Notes: generated from the letters alone by a model not told the origin. Shown: positions 1-8,561, counted from the first letter of the stretch. The stretch is 34,242 nucleotides of DNA from Deltaproteobacteria bacterium (GCA_016875405.1 VGRJ01000042.1:1-34242); one strand, 5' to 3'. Program-made: numbers and translations.

Positions 1-46
1 GACAGTCGGCGCGGCCTGGCAGAAGCTAGTTCCACGACGCGACCGC

Positions 47-508
47 TCACGCGCCGCGAACGAAATCGGACGGCGTGGTCGCCAGGGCGGCGCTTCCGCT
101 CGTCACCGGGCCTTGCGACAGCTCCTGGGGTCGATCGTAGCCGCGAGGCCGCATGACGATGCTGAGCGCCAAGGTGAAGAGCAGCAGGAGCAACACGAAG
201 GCGATGGCGACCCCGAACCGACGGCGCCCGGCCTTGGCGATCGGCGCGGCGACCGGGAGCGGCTCGATCGACACGCTGCGCCGGTTGGCGGTGTAACGCG
301 CGAGCACCTCATCGGGGTTCAGCCCGACGGCGGCAGCGTACGACTTCAAGAAGCCTCGGGTGAAGACCTCCCCGGGGAGGTCATCGAAGTGGTCCGCCTC
401 GATCCGCTCGATGGAGGCGGTCGGGATTCGAGTCGCTCGCGCGAGCTCGCCCAGGCTCATGCCGCGGGCCTGGCGGGCCCGCCTGAGGTAGGTGCCGATC
501 GTGTCCAT
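47..508 (-). CDS. RodZ-like helix-turn-helix, single-pass membrane protein
   Basis: A 153-residue protein. Residues 1-75 form a RodZ/HTH_25-type domain (IGTYLRRARQARGMSLGELA at the start, then ASIERIEADHFDDLP and FTRGFLKSYA). A single transmembrane helix follows at about 98-119, then only about 33 polar residues outside. RodZ proteins link MreB filaments to the cell-wall elongation machinery through this HTH domain, but E. coli RodZ (337 residues) has a folded periplasmic domain that is missing here. The role in cell shape is therefore inferred; a membrane-bound regulator is the alternative. I chose the ATG at 506-508 because it abuts the domain. An in-frame TTG at 626-628 would add 40 residues with no recognisable domain. 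It may be the last gene of the minus-strand operon or have its own promoter in the 204-base gap upstream. Confidence 0.8.
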   Translation of the reverse strand: MDTIGTYLRRARQARGMSLGELARATRIPTASIERIEADHFDDLPGEVFTRGFLKSYAAAVGLNPDEVLARYTANRRSVSIEPLPVAAPIAKAGRRRFGVAIAFVLLLLLFTLALSIVMRPRGYDRPQELSQGPVTSGSAALATTPSDFVRGA

Positions 509-613
509 GGGGCGTGGAGGAAGCCGAGGCACCTTGGTACCTGGGCACCGAGGTTGGTCGACTTTGGGACCTCGGGTTAACCATCCATCGGCAGGGACGG
601 CAACCCCAAATCC

Positions 614-680
614 GCCTCGCGAGGTCAAGTTTGCGGCGAGCGACAGGTAAATTCGGACACTTAGAAGCCTCGCAAGGTCA
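614..680. repeat. Pair of 14-bp near-identical direct repeats in the gap upstream of the RodZ-like gene
   Basis: GCCTCGCGAGGTCA at 614-627 recurs as GCCTCGCAAGGTCA at 667-680, one mismatch, spaced 53 bases start to start. The first copy contains the 10-bp palindrome CCTCGCGAGG. They lie in the non-coding 509-712 interval between the TPR lipoprotein and the RodZ-like gene, the only sizeable gap in this leftward gene set. An operator role is inference; I found no convincing -35/-10 pair here. Confidence 0.5.
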
Positions 681-712
681 TCTCGGCGGCCCGCTCGGCG
701 CTGCCACGCCCA

Positions 713-1537
713 TCAAGGCGCGGGCGGGGCCGTCGGCGCGACGCCCAGGGACCGCAGGACGGCGCCGCACTCGCGCCCGGCGGCGGACGTCGGCGCGAGC
801 TCCTGGCAGCGGGTGAGGTCCGACCGCGCGGGTACGCCCTCGCCGAGCGCCAGCGCTACCCGCCCGCGACCGAGGTAAGCCTCCTGAAGACGCTGGCAGC
901 TCCCCTCCTCGATCGAGACCGCCCGGCCGTAGGCCTGCCGGGCCGCGATTAGCTCCTTCTGCTTCTCGAGCGCGCGTCCGAGCCGGAAATGCCCGACGCA
1001 GAACAGAGGCTGGGCGGCGACCGAGCGCTGCAGCGCCGTGACGGCCTCGGGGAGCCGACCGGCCTCGAGGTAGGCCCAGCCGAGGTTTCCCCAGGCCTTC
1101 TCCGGCGACCGATAGAGCATGTCCTGGGCGAGCGGCTCGAGGACCTCGACGGCCGCCTTGGCTTGCCCTTCGTGAATCAGGACGACGCCCAGCGTATTGC
1201 GCGCGTCGCGCATCTGCGGGTCGAGCTCGAGCGCGCGACGGGCGTACTGCTCGGCCTCCGAGTAGCGGCAGTCCGGCGAAGCCGCGTCGTCCGCGCAGAA
1301 CACGAGCATGACGAGGGCCCCGAGGTAGGCCGCGTCGGCGTTCTGGTCGTCGAACTGCAGCGCCGTCTTGGTGTGGGCCAGGGCCTCCCGCATGCTGCTG
1401 CGCTTGAATGCGTCGAGGGCGAGCTCGTACTCGGCCTGGCCGCGCTTCTGCGCCTCGGGGTCGGCTTCCCGCGGGAAGCACCCGAGCGTCGGCCCGCCGA
1501 AGAGACAGCCTAAGAGGAGCATGGGCGCCGGGCGCAT
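713..1537 (-). CDS. Tetratricopeptide-repeat lipoprotein
   Basis: About 274 residues. The N-terminus is a lipoprotein-like signal (MRPAPMLLLGCLFGGPTLGC) with cysteines at 11 and 20 as possible lipidation sites. The rest is helical TPR-like repeats, for example DAFKRSSMREALAHTKTALQ, YARRALELDPQMRDARNTLG and WGNLGWAYLEAGRLPEAVTA. TPR lipoproteins act as scaffolds for envelope assemblies; the partner here is unknown. The start is uncertain. An in-frame TTG at 1571-1573, preceded closely by GGAG, would give a longer n-region and favour lipidation of the first cysteine, while the ATG at 1535-1537 has no clear ribosome site. It lies 59 bases (23 for the TTG start) downstream of the U32 gene on the same strand, so co-transcription is likely. 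Confidence 0.8.
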   Translation of the reverse strand: MRPAPMLLLGCLFGGPTLGCFPREADPEAQKRGQAEYELALDAFKRSSMREALAHTKTALQFDDQNADAAYLGALVMLVFCADDAASPDCRYSEAEQYARRALELDPQMRDARNTLGVVLIHEGQAKAAVEVLEPLAQDMLYRSPEKAWGNLGWAYLEAGRLPEAVTALQRSVAAQPLFCVGHFRLGRALEKQKELIAARQAYGRAVSIEEGSCQRLQEAYLGRGRVALALGEGVPARSDLTRCQELAPTSAAGRECGAVLRSLGVAPTAPPAP

Positions 1538-1596
1538 CCGCGGCTCATGCCGAGCCGCTCGCACGAGGGCCAAGTTCTCCGCGAGAGGTCCGCGGA

Positions 1597-4095
1597 TCAG
1601 GCGAGCACCCTCAGGGACCCGCGCACGATTCCGTAGCCGCCCTCGGCTCCGAGATCGCGATAGACCTGCCGCGGCGGGAGCTCTCCCGAGAGCAGGCGAC
1701 GATACCCGGCGACGATGCGCGCGACCTGCTCCGGGGCCTCACGGACGAGCTCGACGCGGACGCGCCGAACTCCGGCATCCCGGAGCGGCCCCCACAGCTC
1801 GGCGCCGCTCTGGGCGCGGGCGTGAAAGACCGTGTTGCGGCATCCGACGTCCGCCTCGACCGGATGCTCCATGCCGGCGCGATCCCGCAGCGACAGGCGG
1901 TGGCGTTCGCACGGGCGGCCGCAAGTCAGGTGGTCAGCCCCCTCCGAGAGCAGGGCGGCGATGACGCAATGTTCCATGTGAAAAAGCGCCATCGGGTGGT
2001 GCAGCACGACCTCGGCGCGGGGCCCGAGACCGCCAGCGAGCAGGCGAACGAGCTGGCTCGAGTCGAGATCGAACGCCGGCGTGAAGCCGGCAAGCCCGCG
2101 GCGGAGGACCTCGGCGGCGCTGAGGCGGTTCACGACGTTGAGGGAAAAGTCGCCGATCCGCAGCCAAGGACCCGAGGGTGAGCTTCGCAGCGCGCCGAGC
2201 CCACGGACCAGGATGCCATCGGGCTCGAGCGAGGCGAGGAAGCGGTCGATCTTCTCCTCGCCCGGCTTGCGAATGCGAGGTGGCGCAAGTCCGATCCAGC
2301 TCGCGTTCGACGCCCGAAGCGCGGCGAAGGCGCGGCCGGTGCCGGTGAGCTCGAGAAAGTCCAGGTACACCCCATCGGCCCCTGCGGCGAGGGCCGCCTG
2401 CGCCTGCGGCAGGCTGCGACACAGGACGAAGAGGCCGCCTGGTAGCTCGGGCGACGCGGTCGGCAGCGACGCGTCGACAGGGGGGCCCTCGAGAACGGCG
2501 CCGTCCGGTCGATCGGGGGCGAGCCCCGCTTCGAGCGCGGTGACGAGCGCGCGGCGGGCGCGATTCAAGGCCGAGGAGGCAATGTGGGCCCGCTCCGGCA
2601 GGTCGATGGTCAGCGAGCCCAGCTCGAACGCCGAGTCGCCGAGGCGACCGAGCTTCTCCCGGAGCGCCGACTCGCCGACGCCCTGGCCTCGCGCAACGTC
2701 GACGACCCCGTCGAGTGAGACCGAAGCCGTCGCGGCGCCGGCTCGCCCCTCGAGCACGGCTGCCCCCCCGATGCGCCCGCGAATCGTAAGGTCGAGCCGA
2801 CGTCGGCCGCGCTCGGCGAGGACCCGCAGGGCGCGATCCGCGGCAGGATCGTCGGTGATAAAGACACGGCGACCGACCATCGCGCTGGAGACGGCTCGTT
2901 CGCGGCCCAACCAAAGCACGGCCTTCGAGCCGGCAGGCGCCATCGGCACGTCGCCTCCGTCGACCACCAAGGACCACACTCGCCCGCCGACCTCGCCCTC
3001 CGACGCGAGACCGCCCTCGACGAGCACACCATGGCCGCGAGCGACCGGCGCCGCGAGCGTGACCACGAGCTCTCCTCGCCGCGCCCCGATGCTGGAGACG
3101 ACCCCGACCTCGACGCCGCGATGATCCGAGCCGCGCCCCTCGACGAGGCGCTGATGGTTGACGCCTGCGAGAAAGCCAGGACCGGAGCCGCGGCTGAACG
3201 TGACGAGCGCGCGACGTCGGTCTTCTTCGGTCGGCGCCGACGCTCGAGCGAAGACCGCATCGACGGCCCGACGGTAGAGCGCGGTGGTCGCGGCGACGTA
3301 TTCGGGGGCCTTGAGACGCCCCTCGATCTTCAACGACGCGACGCCCAACGCGCAGAGCTGCGGGACCAGCTCGCTCGCCTCGAGATCTTGGGGTGACAAC
3401 AGGTAAGCGCGGTCGCCGAGCGAGCGCTCCTCGCCGTCGACGAGGAGCTCGTAAGGGAGACGACACGACTGGGCGCACGCGCCGCGGTTCGCGCTTCGAC
3501 CGCCAATCGCCTCGCTGGTGAGGCACTGCCCGGAATAGGCGATGCAGAGGGCTCCGTGGACGAAGACCTCGATCTCGACGTCGCTCTTCTTGCGGATGTC
3601 GGCGATATCCGCGAGGGACAGCTCGCGCGCGAGGATGACGCGGCGCGCGCCGAGCTCGTGAGCCAGCTCTACCGCGTCGGCGTCGGTGCAGGTCATCTGC
3701 GTCGACGCGTGCAGCGGGAGCCGAGGGGCGACGGCCTGCGCGAGCCTTGCGCAGCCGAGATCCTGAACGATCAGCGCATCGACCCCAGCCTCGTCGCAGC
3801 GACGGATCGCCCCCCTCGCGGCGTCGAGCTCGTCGTCAAAAAGGAGCGTGTTGAGGGTGACGTAACCCCGCACGCCATGGCCGTGCAAAAAGCGCATGAC
3901 CTCGGCGAGCGCGTCGTCGCCGAAATTCGCCGCGCGGGCGCGCGCGTTGAACGCCTGCAGGCCAAAGTAGACCGCATCCGCGCCAGCGCGGACCGCGGCC
4001 TCGAGGCAGGCACGGTCCCCCGCCGGGGCAAGCACCTCGGGAGGACGCGCCGACGCCCCTCGCTCGCCGAGCCTGGGTGGAGCGCTCGATGCCAT
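1597..4095 (-). CDS. Peptidase U32 family protein, RlhA/YegQ-like, with long C-terminal extension
   Basis: An 832-residue protein. The N-terminal TIM-barrel-like U32 domain runs from about residue 20 (PEVLAPAGD, ADAVYFGL) and contains the family signature EVFVHGALCIAYSGQCLTS at about 177-195. Cysteines near 185, 192, 208 and 212 fit the iron-sulphur ligands described for U32 proteins. The length and the second half, which ends in a cysteine-rich stretch (MEHCVIA, TCGRPCERHRL, GCRNTVFHA), match the larger U32 proteins that carry a DUF3656-like region. U32 members of the RlhA/TrhP type hydroxylate cytidine or uridine in rRNA or tRNA; others are annotated as collagenases. An RNA-hydroxylase role is the better inference. 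The ATG at 4093-4095 has GAGAGG four bases upstream; a GTG directly before it is possible. The stop of the upstream gene lies inside this GTGATG, so translation is probably coupled. Confidence 0.85.
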   Translation of the reverse strand: MASSAPPRLGERGASARPPEVLAPAGDRACLEAAVRAGADAVYFGLQAFNARARAANFGDDALAEVMRFLHGHGVRGYVTLNTLLFDDELDAARGAIRRCDEAGVDALIVQDLGCARLAQAVAPRLPLHASTQMTCTDADAVELAHELGARRVILARELSLADIADIRKKSDVEIEVFVHGALCIAYSGQCLTSEAIGGRSANRGACAQSCRLPYELLVDGEERSLGDRAYLLSPQDLEASELVPQLCALGVASLKIEGRLKAPEYVAATTALYRRAVDAVFARASAPTEEDRRRALVTFSRGSGPGFLAGVNHQRLVEGRGSDHRGVEVGVVSSIGARRGELVVTLAAPVARGHGVLVEGGLASEGEVGGRVWSLVVDGGDVPMAPAGSKAVLWLGRERAVSSAMVGRRVFITDDPAADRALRVLAERGRRRLDLTIRGRIGGAAVLEGRAGAATASVSLDGVVDVARGQGVGESALREKLGRLGDSAFELGSLTIDLPERAHIASSALNRARRALVTALEAGLAPDRPDGAVLEGPPVDASLPTASPELPGGLFVLCRSLPQAQAALAAGADGVYLDFLELTGTGRAFAALRASNASWIGLAPPRIRKPGEEKIDRFLASLEPDGILVRGLGALRSSPSGPWLRIGDFSLNVVNRLSAAEVLRRGLAGFTPAFDLDSSQLVRLLAGGLGPRAEVVLHHPMALFHMEHCVIAALLSEGADHLTCGRPCERHRLSLRDRAGMEHPVEADVGCRNTVFHARAQSGAELWGPLRDAGVRRVRVELVREAPEQVARIVAGYRRLLSGELPPRQVYRDLGAEGGYGIVRGSLRVLA

Positions 4096-6425
4096 CACAC
4101 CTCTCGCCCGTCACGGAGGAGCGGCCACACGCCCGAAATGGCGCCGAGGAGCTGCGCGATGGGCGCGTACTCGGGCGGCAAGAGTCGACCCGCGACGACG
4201 AGCGAGCCGAAGCCCGCAGGAATGGCCACCATCAAAAATGCCGTCGATGCCCGCGCGCGCCAGCGCTGGGCGAGCGCGACGGCCAGCGCCGCGTCGCGGA
4301 CGTCGTCGGTGACCGTGGCGACCTCGTCGAGGCGAGCCGCCGGGTCCTCGGTCGCGCGTCCGACCCCGCCCAGGACCACCGCGACGTCCGCCGTACGGAG
4401 CGCCGCGTCGTCCTCTTTCGCGTGACCGAGCACGACCACACGCGCGCCGACGTCCCTCAGCCGCTGCACGGCGGCGCCGCGCTCGTCCTCGCGGACCTCG
4501 GCCCTGAGATGATCGATGTCAAGCGCGCGCCCAATGGCCTCGCAAGTCGCGGCGGTGTCCGGCGACATCAACACCGGTTCGATGCGCGCGTCGAGCAGGT
4601 GCTGGACCGCCGCGCGCGCGCCGGGACGGAGGCCGTCCTGCAGCGCGCACACCCCGAAAAGTCGGCCGGAGCGGGCGACGAGCAGGACGGTCCGCCCCGC
4701 AGCCTCCAGCTTGGCCATCGCGCCCTCTGCGGCCGCGACGCTGACGCGCCGCTCGACCATCAGCTCGCGCGTCCCGACGACGACGGCCTCGCCCGTCGCG
4801 CCGACGCCAGTGACGCCTCGTCCTTCATGGCTTCGGGTGTTTCGGACGAGGTCCGCGGCGAGCCCGCGCTCGCGCGCCGCCCGACGGAGGGCGAAGGCCG
4901 TGGGGGTCGACTCCGACGCGAGCGCCGACGCCGCGAGCGCAAGGACGCCATTCGCGGCCGCGCTCCGAGGCTGCGCGCCGGCCCCGCCGAACAGCTCGAT
5001 CTCGACGAGCTCGGGCTCGCCGCGAAGCAGTGTCCCGCGCGCACAAAAGACGGCCGCGGTCGCGCGTCCAGCGCGGTCCCATGCGGCGGCGGTGCCGTAG
5101 AGGATGCCGCGATCGAGCGCCTCGAGGGTGCCGCGCGCGACCGTCAACCCGGGAACGACCACGAGCGCCGCGCTCGAGAGCGCCGCATGCACCGCGACGG
5201 CCACCATCACCACCTCGATGGGTTGCGCCCGGAATGCATACGCGCTCCCGGCGGCGAGGACGGCGAACAGCGGCGAGAAGCGCACGGCGAGGCGTCGGGC
5301 GCCTCGAACCACCTCGGCGTCGACCTCAGGCCGGCGCGCGGCCTCGAAGAAGCTCCGCAGCAGCGCTCGCTCGGTACCAGCGCGGAGCACTCGCCCCCGC
5401 AGCTCCCCCGAGACGATGCGCAAGCCGGCCGCGACCACGTCCCCCGCGCGCCGACGCATGGTGCTCGCGCCGCTCACCCACGAGGCGACGACCGCGTCAC
5501 CTTCGACCACTTCGACGTCTGCGGGAACGAGCGCATCGCTGCGCAAGACGACCTCGCGCCCCGGAGGCGACACGTCCGAGGCTCCACCGCCCAACCGCTG
5601 CAGCAACCACGCACGCCTACGCTCGGTCGGACGCGCGGCCAGCGATGCGACCGAAGCGACGATGGCGTCGGCGACTACGATCGTGGAGGCAAGGAACAAC
5701 GCGCGCTCCGCGAACGCACCGCCCGTCGACAACCGCGCAGCCACCGCGACGAGAAACCCGAGCACCGGCGCGACGACGGCGAGGCTCCAGTGAGGCGCCG
5801 CCTCGTCGCGCACGAAGCTCCCGTCGACCGCGAGGCGCCGCCCGCGAGCCGTCGCCGCGTGTCCCGCGATGGTCGCGACGGCGACACCGACGAGGAGCAA
5901 CCTCGCGACGTGCACGAGCGAGCTCGGGGCGGCCATCTCGAGCGCCATCGCGAGGAGGCCAGCGACGAGCGTGAGCCCCAAGAGGAGGCCGCCCATGTCC
6001 GGCGTAGGCGTGTCGACCGGTGAAGCGTCTTCGCGCTGCTCGAGGCTCGTCGCGACGGGCTCGATCAGCTCATCGAGCGCGAAGCGTGGGGCGTCGGGAA
6101 GTGGGGCCGTGCGCCGCACGACCTCGTCCGCCGAAGCGACCGGCGCGAGCAACGAGGGTGGCACCGAGGGAGATCGCGAGGCACGCCCGACCGAAGCGGA
6201 AAGCTCAGGTTCGAGCCCGAGGAAGGTCCGCCGACACGTCGAAAATCCGCAAAAATAACGGGTTTGCGCATCGAAGATGGCGACGTGCCCCGCGCGGAGA
6301 CCGTCGAGCTCGGCCCCACAACCATCGCATCGGACGACGGCGGAGGCGGTGCGCGCGGCGCGACCTTCGGTCGCCTCGACCGATGAGCCGGGCTCTCGCG
6401 CGAGCGTGTCGCTCACCTCGCTCAT
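4095..6425 (-). CDS. P-type (P1B-like) ATPase homologue lacking the catalytic motifs, probable pseudoenzyme
   Basis: A 776-residue protein with the layout of a heavy-metal P-type ATPase. An N-terminal four-cysteine knuckle (CDGC at 33-36, CGFSTC at 59-64) is followed by paired membrane helices (about 146-190 and 211-262), an actuator-like domain, further helices (382-425), P and N domains, and two last helices (about 725-745 and 755-770). Alignable landmarks include RGILYG (439-444), EGRGVTG (534-540), ALQDGLRPGARAAV (594-607) and the ADVAVVLGG (679-687) end of the P domain. Yet the signatures are altered: VFCARGTLL replaces the DKTGT loop (C461 for the phosphorylated Asp), VSGAST replaces TGES, VVVPG replaces the CPC site, SPDT replaces TGDN, and GHAKED replaces GDGxND. 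It therefore should not pump ions by the usual cycle. The frame is intact and overlaps both neighbours. A regulatory or metal-binding role is speculation. Confidence 0.85.
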   Translation of the reverse strand: MSEVSDTLAREPGSSVEATEGRAARTASAVVRCDGCGAELDGLRAGHVAIFDAQTRYFCGFSTCRRTFLGLEPELSASVGRASRSPSVPPSLLAPVASADEVVRRTAPLPDAPRFALDELIEPVATSLEQREDASPVDTPTPDMGGLLLGLTLVAGLLAMALEMAAPSSLVHVARLLLVGVAVATIAGHAATARGRRLAVDGSFVRDEAAPHWSLAVVAPVLGFLVAVAARLSTGGAFAERALFLASTIVVADAIVASVASLAARPTERRRAWLLQRLGGGASDVSPPGREVVLRSDALVPADVEVVEGDAVVASWVSGASTMRRRAGDVVAAGLRIVSGELRGRVLRAGTERALLRSFFEAARRPEVDAEVVRGARRLAVRFSPLFAVLAAGSAYAFRAQPIEVVMVAVAVHAALSSAALVVVPGLTVARGTLEALDRGILYGTAAAWDRAGRATAAVFCARGTLLRGEPELVEIELFGGAGAQPRSAAANGVLALAASALASESTPTAFALRRAARERGLAADLVRNTRSHEGRGVTGVGATGEAVVVGTRELMVERRVSVAAAEGAMAKLEAAGRTVLLVARSGRLFGVCALQDGLRPGARAAVQHLLDARIEPVLMSPDTAATCEAIGRALDIDHLRAEVREDERGAAVQRLRDVGARVVVLGHAKEDDAALRTADVAVVLGGVGRATEDPAARLDEVATVTDDVRDAALAVALAQRWRARASTAFLMVAIPAGFGSLVVAGRLLPPEYAPIAQLLGAISGVWPLLRDGREV

Positions 6426-7642
6426 CCAGCGCTCGCGGCGGCCTCATGAGCCGACAGCATCGTGTCGAGCCGCTCGACGGCCTCGTCGATCTCGGCGTCC
6501 GTGACGACGAGCGGAGGTGTGAAGCGCAGCGCCGACGCGCCCGCCGCCGTCACGAGCAGCCCGTGCTCGCGTGCCGGGCCCAAGAAATCTCGGGCGACCG
6601 TGCCGTCGTTCAGCACGAGCGCCCGGAGCAAGCCGAGCCCACGCTCCCCTCGGCAGAGCTTTGGGTGTCGCGCCGCGACGGCCGCGAGCCCCGCGCCGAG
6701 TCGTTCGCCACCGACCTTGGCGCGCTCCAGGAGGCCCTCCTCGGCGAGCACGCGCAGGACCGTTCGACCGACCGCCGAGGCCAGCGGATTTCCTCCGAAC
6801 GTCGAGCCGTGGGTCCCGGTCGGGAGGCTCTCGGCGAGGTGGTCGCGAACCAGCATCGCGCCGATGGGGAAGCCTCCTCCCAACCCCTTCGCGAGCGCGA
6901 CGGCATCCGCGCGGACGCCGCTGTGCTCGGCGGCGAGCATGCGCCCCGTGCGCCCGATGCCCGTTTGAACCTCATCCATCGTCAGCAGCGCGCCGTGCTC
7001 GTCGCACAGCTGACGCAGCCCCTCGAGAAAGCCGGGAGGCGCAGGCAGCACGCCACCCTCGCCCTGGACAGGCTCGACGTGAATCGCCGCGACTTCCGGG
7101 CCCATCGCACGACGTACGGCGTCCAGATCGCCATAGGGCACGTGGTCGACACCCGCGAGCGGCGGGCCGAACCCCACGCGATAGGCCTCGGTGCCGCCCA
7201 TCGTGACCGTGGCCATCGTCCGGCCGTGAAAGGCCCGCTCGAAGCAGATCAAGCGAATGCGTTCGACCTGCCCCTTGAGATGAAAATGGCGCCGCGCGAG
7301 CTTCAAGACGGCCTCGTTGGCCTCTGCGCCCGAGTTGCAAAAGAAGGCGCGGTCGAAGCCCGTCGCCCGGCAGAGCTCGTCTGCGAGGAGGATGTTCTCC
7401 TCGTTGTAGAAGTAGTTCGACGTTTGAATGACCCGCGTCGCCTGCTCCGCGATCGCGCGCTCGAGCACCGGATGGCCGTGCCCGAGGCAACACACGGCGA
7501 CTCCGGCGCAGAAATCCAGGTAGCGAGCACCATCGACGTCGAAGAGCTCGCTCCCTCGGCCGCGCGCGACGACGAAGGGCTGAGGCCGGTAGGTCGCGAG
7601 GAGGCGCTGCTGCGCAAGCGCGAGGAGCTCGGTCGTTCCCAT
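6422..7642 (-). CDS. argD: Acetylornithine/succinyldiaminopimelate-type aminotransferase (class III, PLP)
   Basis: A 406-residue fold-type I class III aminotransferase. NSGAEANE at 103-110 binds the PLP phosphate, DEVQTGIGRTG at 223-233 holds the aspartate that contacts the pyridine nitrogen, and K252 in ALAKGLGGGFPIGAML is the Schiff-base lysine. Length and the early YLDFCAGVAV...GHGHP segment fit ArgD, which makes N-acetylornithine in arginine synthesis and often also serves lysine synthesis. Other class III enzymes (ornithine or 4-aminobutyrate transaminases) cannot be excluded, and no other arg gene is in view. I chose the ATG at 7640-7642; upstream codons in the same frame give no aminotransferase sequence. 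The stop TGA overlaps the next gene's ATG (ATGA), so the two are probably translated together. It is the first gene of the leftward operon and divergent from grpE. Confidence 0.85.
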   Translation of the reverse strand: MGTTELLALAQQRLLATYRPQPFVVARGRGSELFDVDGARYLDFCAGVAVCCLGHGHPVLERAIAEQATRVIQTSNYFYNEENILLADELCRATGFDRAFFCNSGAEANEAVLKLARRHFHLKGQVERIRLICFERAFHGRTMATVTMGGTEAYRVGFGPPLAGVDHVPYGDLDAVRRAMGPEVAAIHVEPVQGEGGVLPAPPGFLEGLRQLCDEHGALLTMDEVQTGIGRTGRMLAAEHSGVRADAVALAKGLGGGFPIGAMLVRDHLAESLPTGTHGSTFGGNPLASAVGRTVLRVLAEEGLLERAKVGGERLGAGLAAVAARHPKLCRGERGLGLLRALVLNDGTVARDFLGPAREHGLLVTAAGASALRFTPPLVVTDAEIDEAVERLDTMLSAHEAAASAG

Positions 7643-7725
7643 AACTTGGGCATAGTGCGAGGGCCGTCGACCAGCAATCCGCGTCGAGCACACGGTCGAC
7701 GTTCACGCGAGCTCCGCCGCGAAGA

Positions 7726-7753
7726 TTGCGCTCCAGGAGCGACGAATTATAGT
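7726..7753 (+). promoter_or_regulatory. Candidate housekeeping promoter of grpE
   Basis: TTGCGC at 7726-7731, a 16-bp spacer and TATAGT at 7748-7753 resemble a sigma-70 promoter. Transcription would start near 7760, leaving a leader of about 15 nt before the grpE ATG. The 133-base gap also has to hold the argD promoter on the other strand. No CIRCE-type heat-shock operator is visible. Confidence 0.45.
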
Positions 7754-7775
7754 ACGCGACCCACGAGCTTCGATC

Positions 7776-8561
7776 ATGAGCGACGACCCGACCAGCCAGG
7801 CCCCCACTGACGAGACCTCCGACAAGCCGGCCGAGAGCGGTGCCTCCGAGGCGCCCGCCGAGGTGACGCCGCTTGCGGCCGCGGAGGCCCGCGTCAAGGA
7901 GCTCGAGGCGAAGGTCGCCGCCGCCGAGACCGAGGCGAAGAACAACCACGCGCGCACGCTTCGAGTGGCCGCAGACTTCGAGAATCATCGCAAGCGCTCG
8001 GCGCGCGAGGTCGAGGAGGCGAAGCGCAGCGGCACCCAGAGTGCGCTCGGCAAGCTGCTCCCGGTGTTCGACAATCTCGAGCGCGCGACCGGCCACCTCG
8101 ACGCCGCGACCGATACGAAGAGCCTGCTCGACGGACTTCGAATGGTGATGAAGCAGTTCGACGAAGCGCTCGGAAAGCTCGGCATCGAGCGCGTGGCGAC
8201 GGTGGGCAAGCCGTTCGACCCGATGGTCCACGAGTCGCTTCAGTTCGAGCACCACGACGGGCTCGAGGCAGGGCTCGTGTCGCGCGAGCTGCAGGCCGGC
8301 TACCGCCAGGGCGACGGGCTGCTGCGCCCGGCCCTCGTCGTCGTGTCGAAGGGCCCCGACCCCGAGGCGAAGGCGACAGCGAGCGGCGCGGAGGCAGCCC
8401 CGAAGGCCGACACGGACGCGAAGGCCGACACGGACGCGAAGGCCGACACGGACGCGAAGGCCGACACGGACGCGAAGGCCGACACGGACGCGAAGGCCGA
8501 CACGGACGCGAAGGCCGACACGGACGCGAAGGCTAACGCCGACACACAAGGCGAGAGCTGA
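7776..8561 (+). CDS. grpE: Nucleotide exchange factor GrpE with repetitive C-terminal tail
   Basis: A 261-residue protein. Residues 1-30 are acidic and disordered, 35-80 are the long coiled-coil helix (RVKELEAKVAAAETEAKNNH, then RVAADFENHRKRSAREVEE), and the four-helix and beta domains follow (LLPVFDNLERA, FDPMVHESLQFE, RELQAGYRQGDGLLRPALVVV). GrpE releases ADP from DnaK and so drives the chaperone cycle in the cytoplasm. Past the normal end of the family, near residue 192, comes an Ala/Asp/Lys/Thr tail built from seven identical KADTDA units, which is not part of known GrpE function. No dnaK or dnaJ lies in view. recO starts 40 bases downstream, so the two may be co-transcribed. Confidence 0.93.
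   Translation: MSDDPTSQAPTDETSDKPAESGASEAPAEVTPLAAAEARVKELEAKVAAAETEAKNNHARTLRVAADFENHRKRSAREVEEAKRSGTQSALGKLLPVFDNLERATGHLDAATDTKSLLDGLRMVMKQFDEALGKLGIERVATVGKPFDPMVHESLQFEHHDGLEAGLVSRELQAGYRQGDGLLRPALVVVSKGPDPEAKATASGAEAAPKADTDAKADTDAKADTDAKADTDAKADTDAKADTDAKADTDAKANADTQGES
8403..8528 (+). repeat. Seven perfect tandem copies of an 18-bp unit inside grpE
   Basis: The unit AAGGCCGACACGGACGCG occurs seven times without a mismatch from 8403 to 8528, each copy encoding KADTDA. A degenerate partial copy (AAGGCTAACGCCGAC) follows. Perfect identity, including third codon positions, points to recent expansion by slippage or unequal recombination. The unit length keeps the frame open whatever the copy number. 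Confidence 0.97.

Noticed and set aside
509-628. N-terminal extension of the RodZ-like protein from a TTG
   Set aside because: The 40 extra residues precede a domain that is already complete, and contain no recognisable feature.
4077-6023. A 648-codon plus-strand open frame
   Set aside because: It is antisense to the P-type ATPase homologue. Its Arg/Asp/Glu-rich composition is a by-product of GC-rich codons, and it has no domain or ribosome site.
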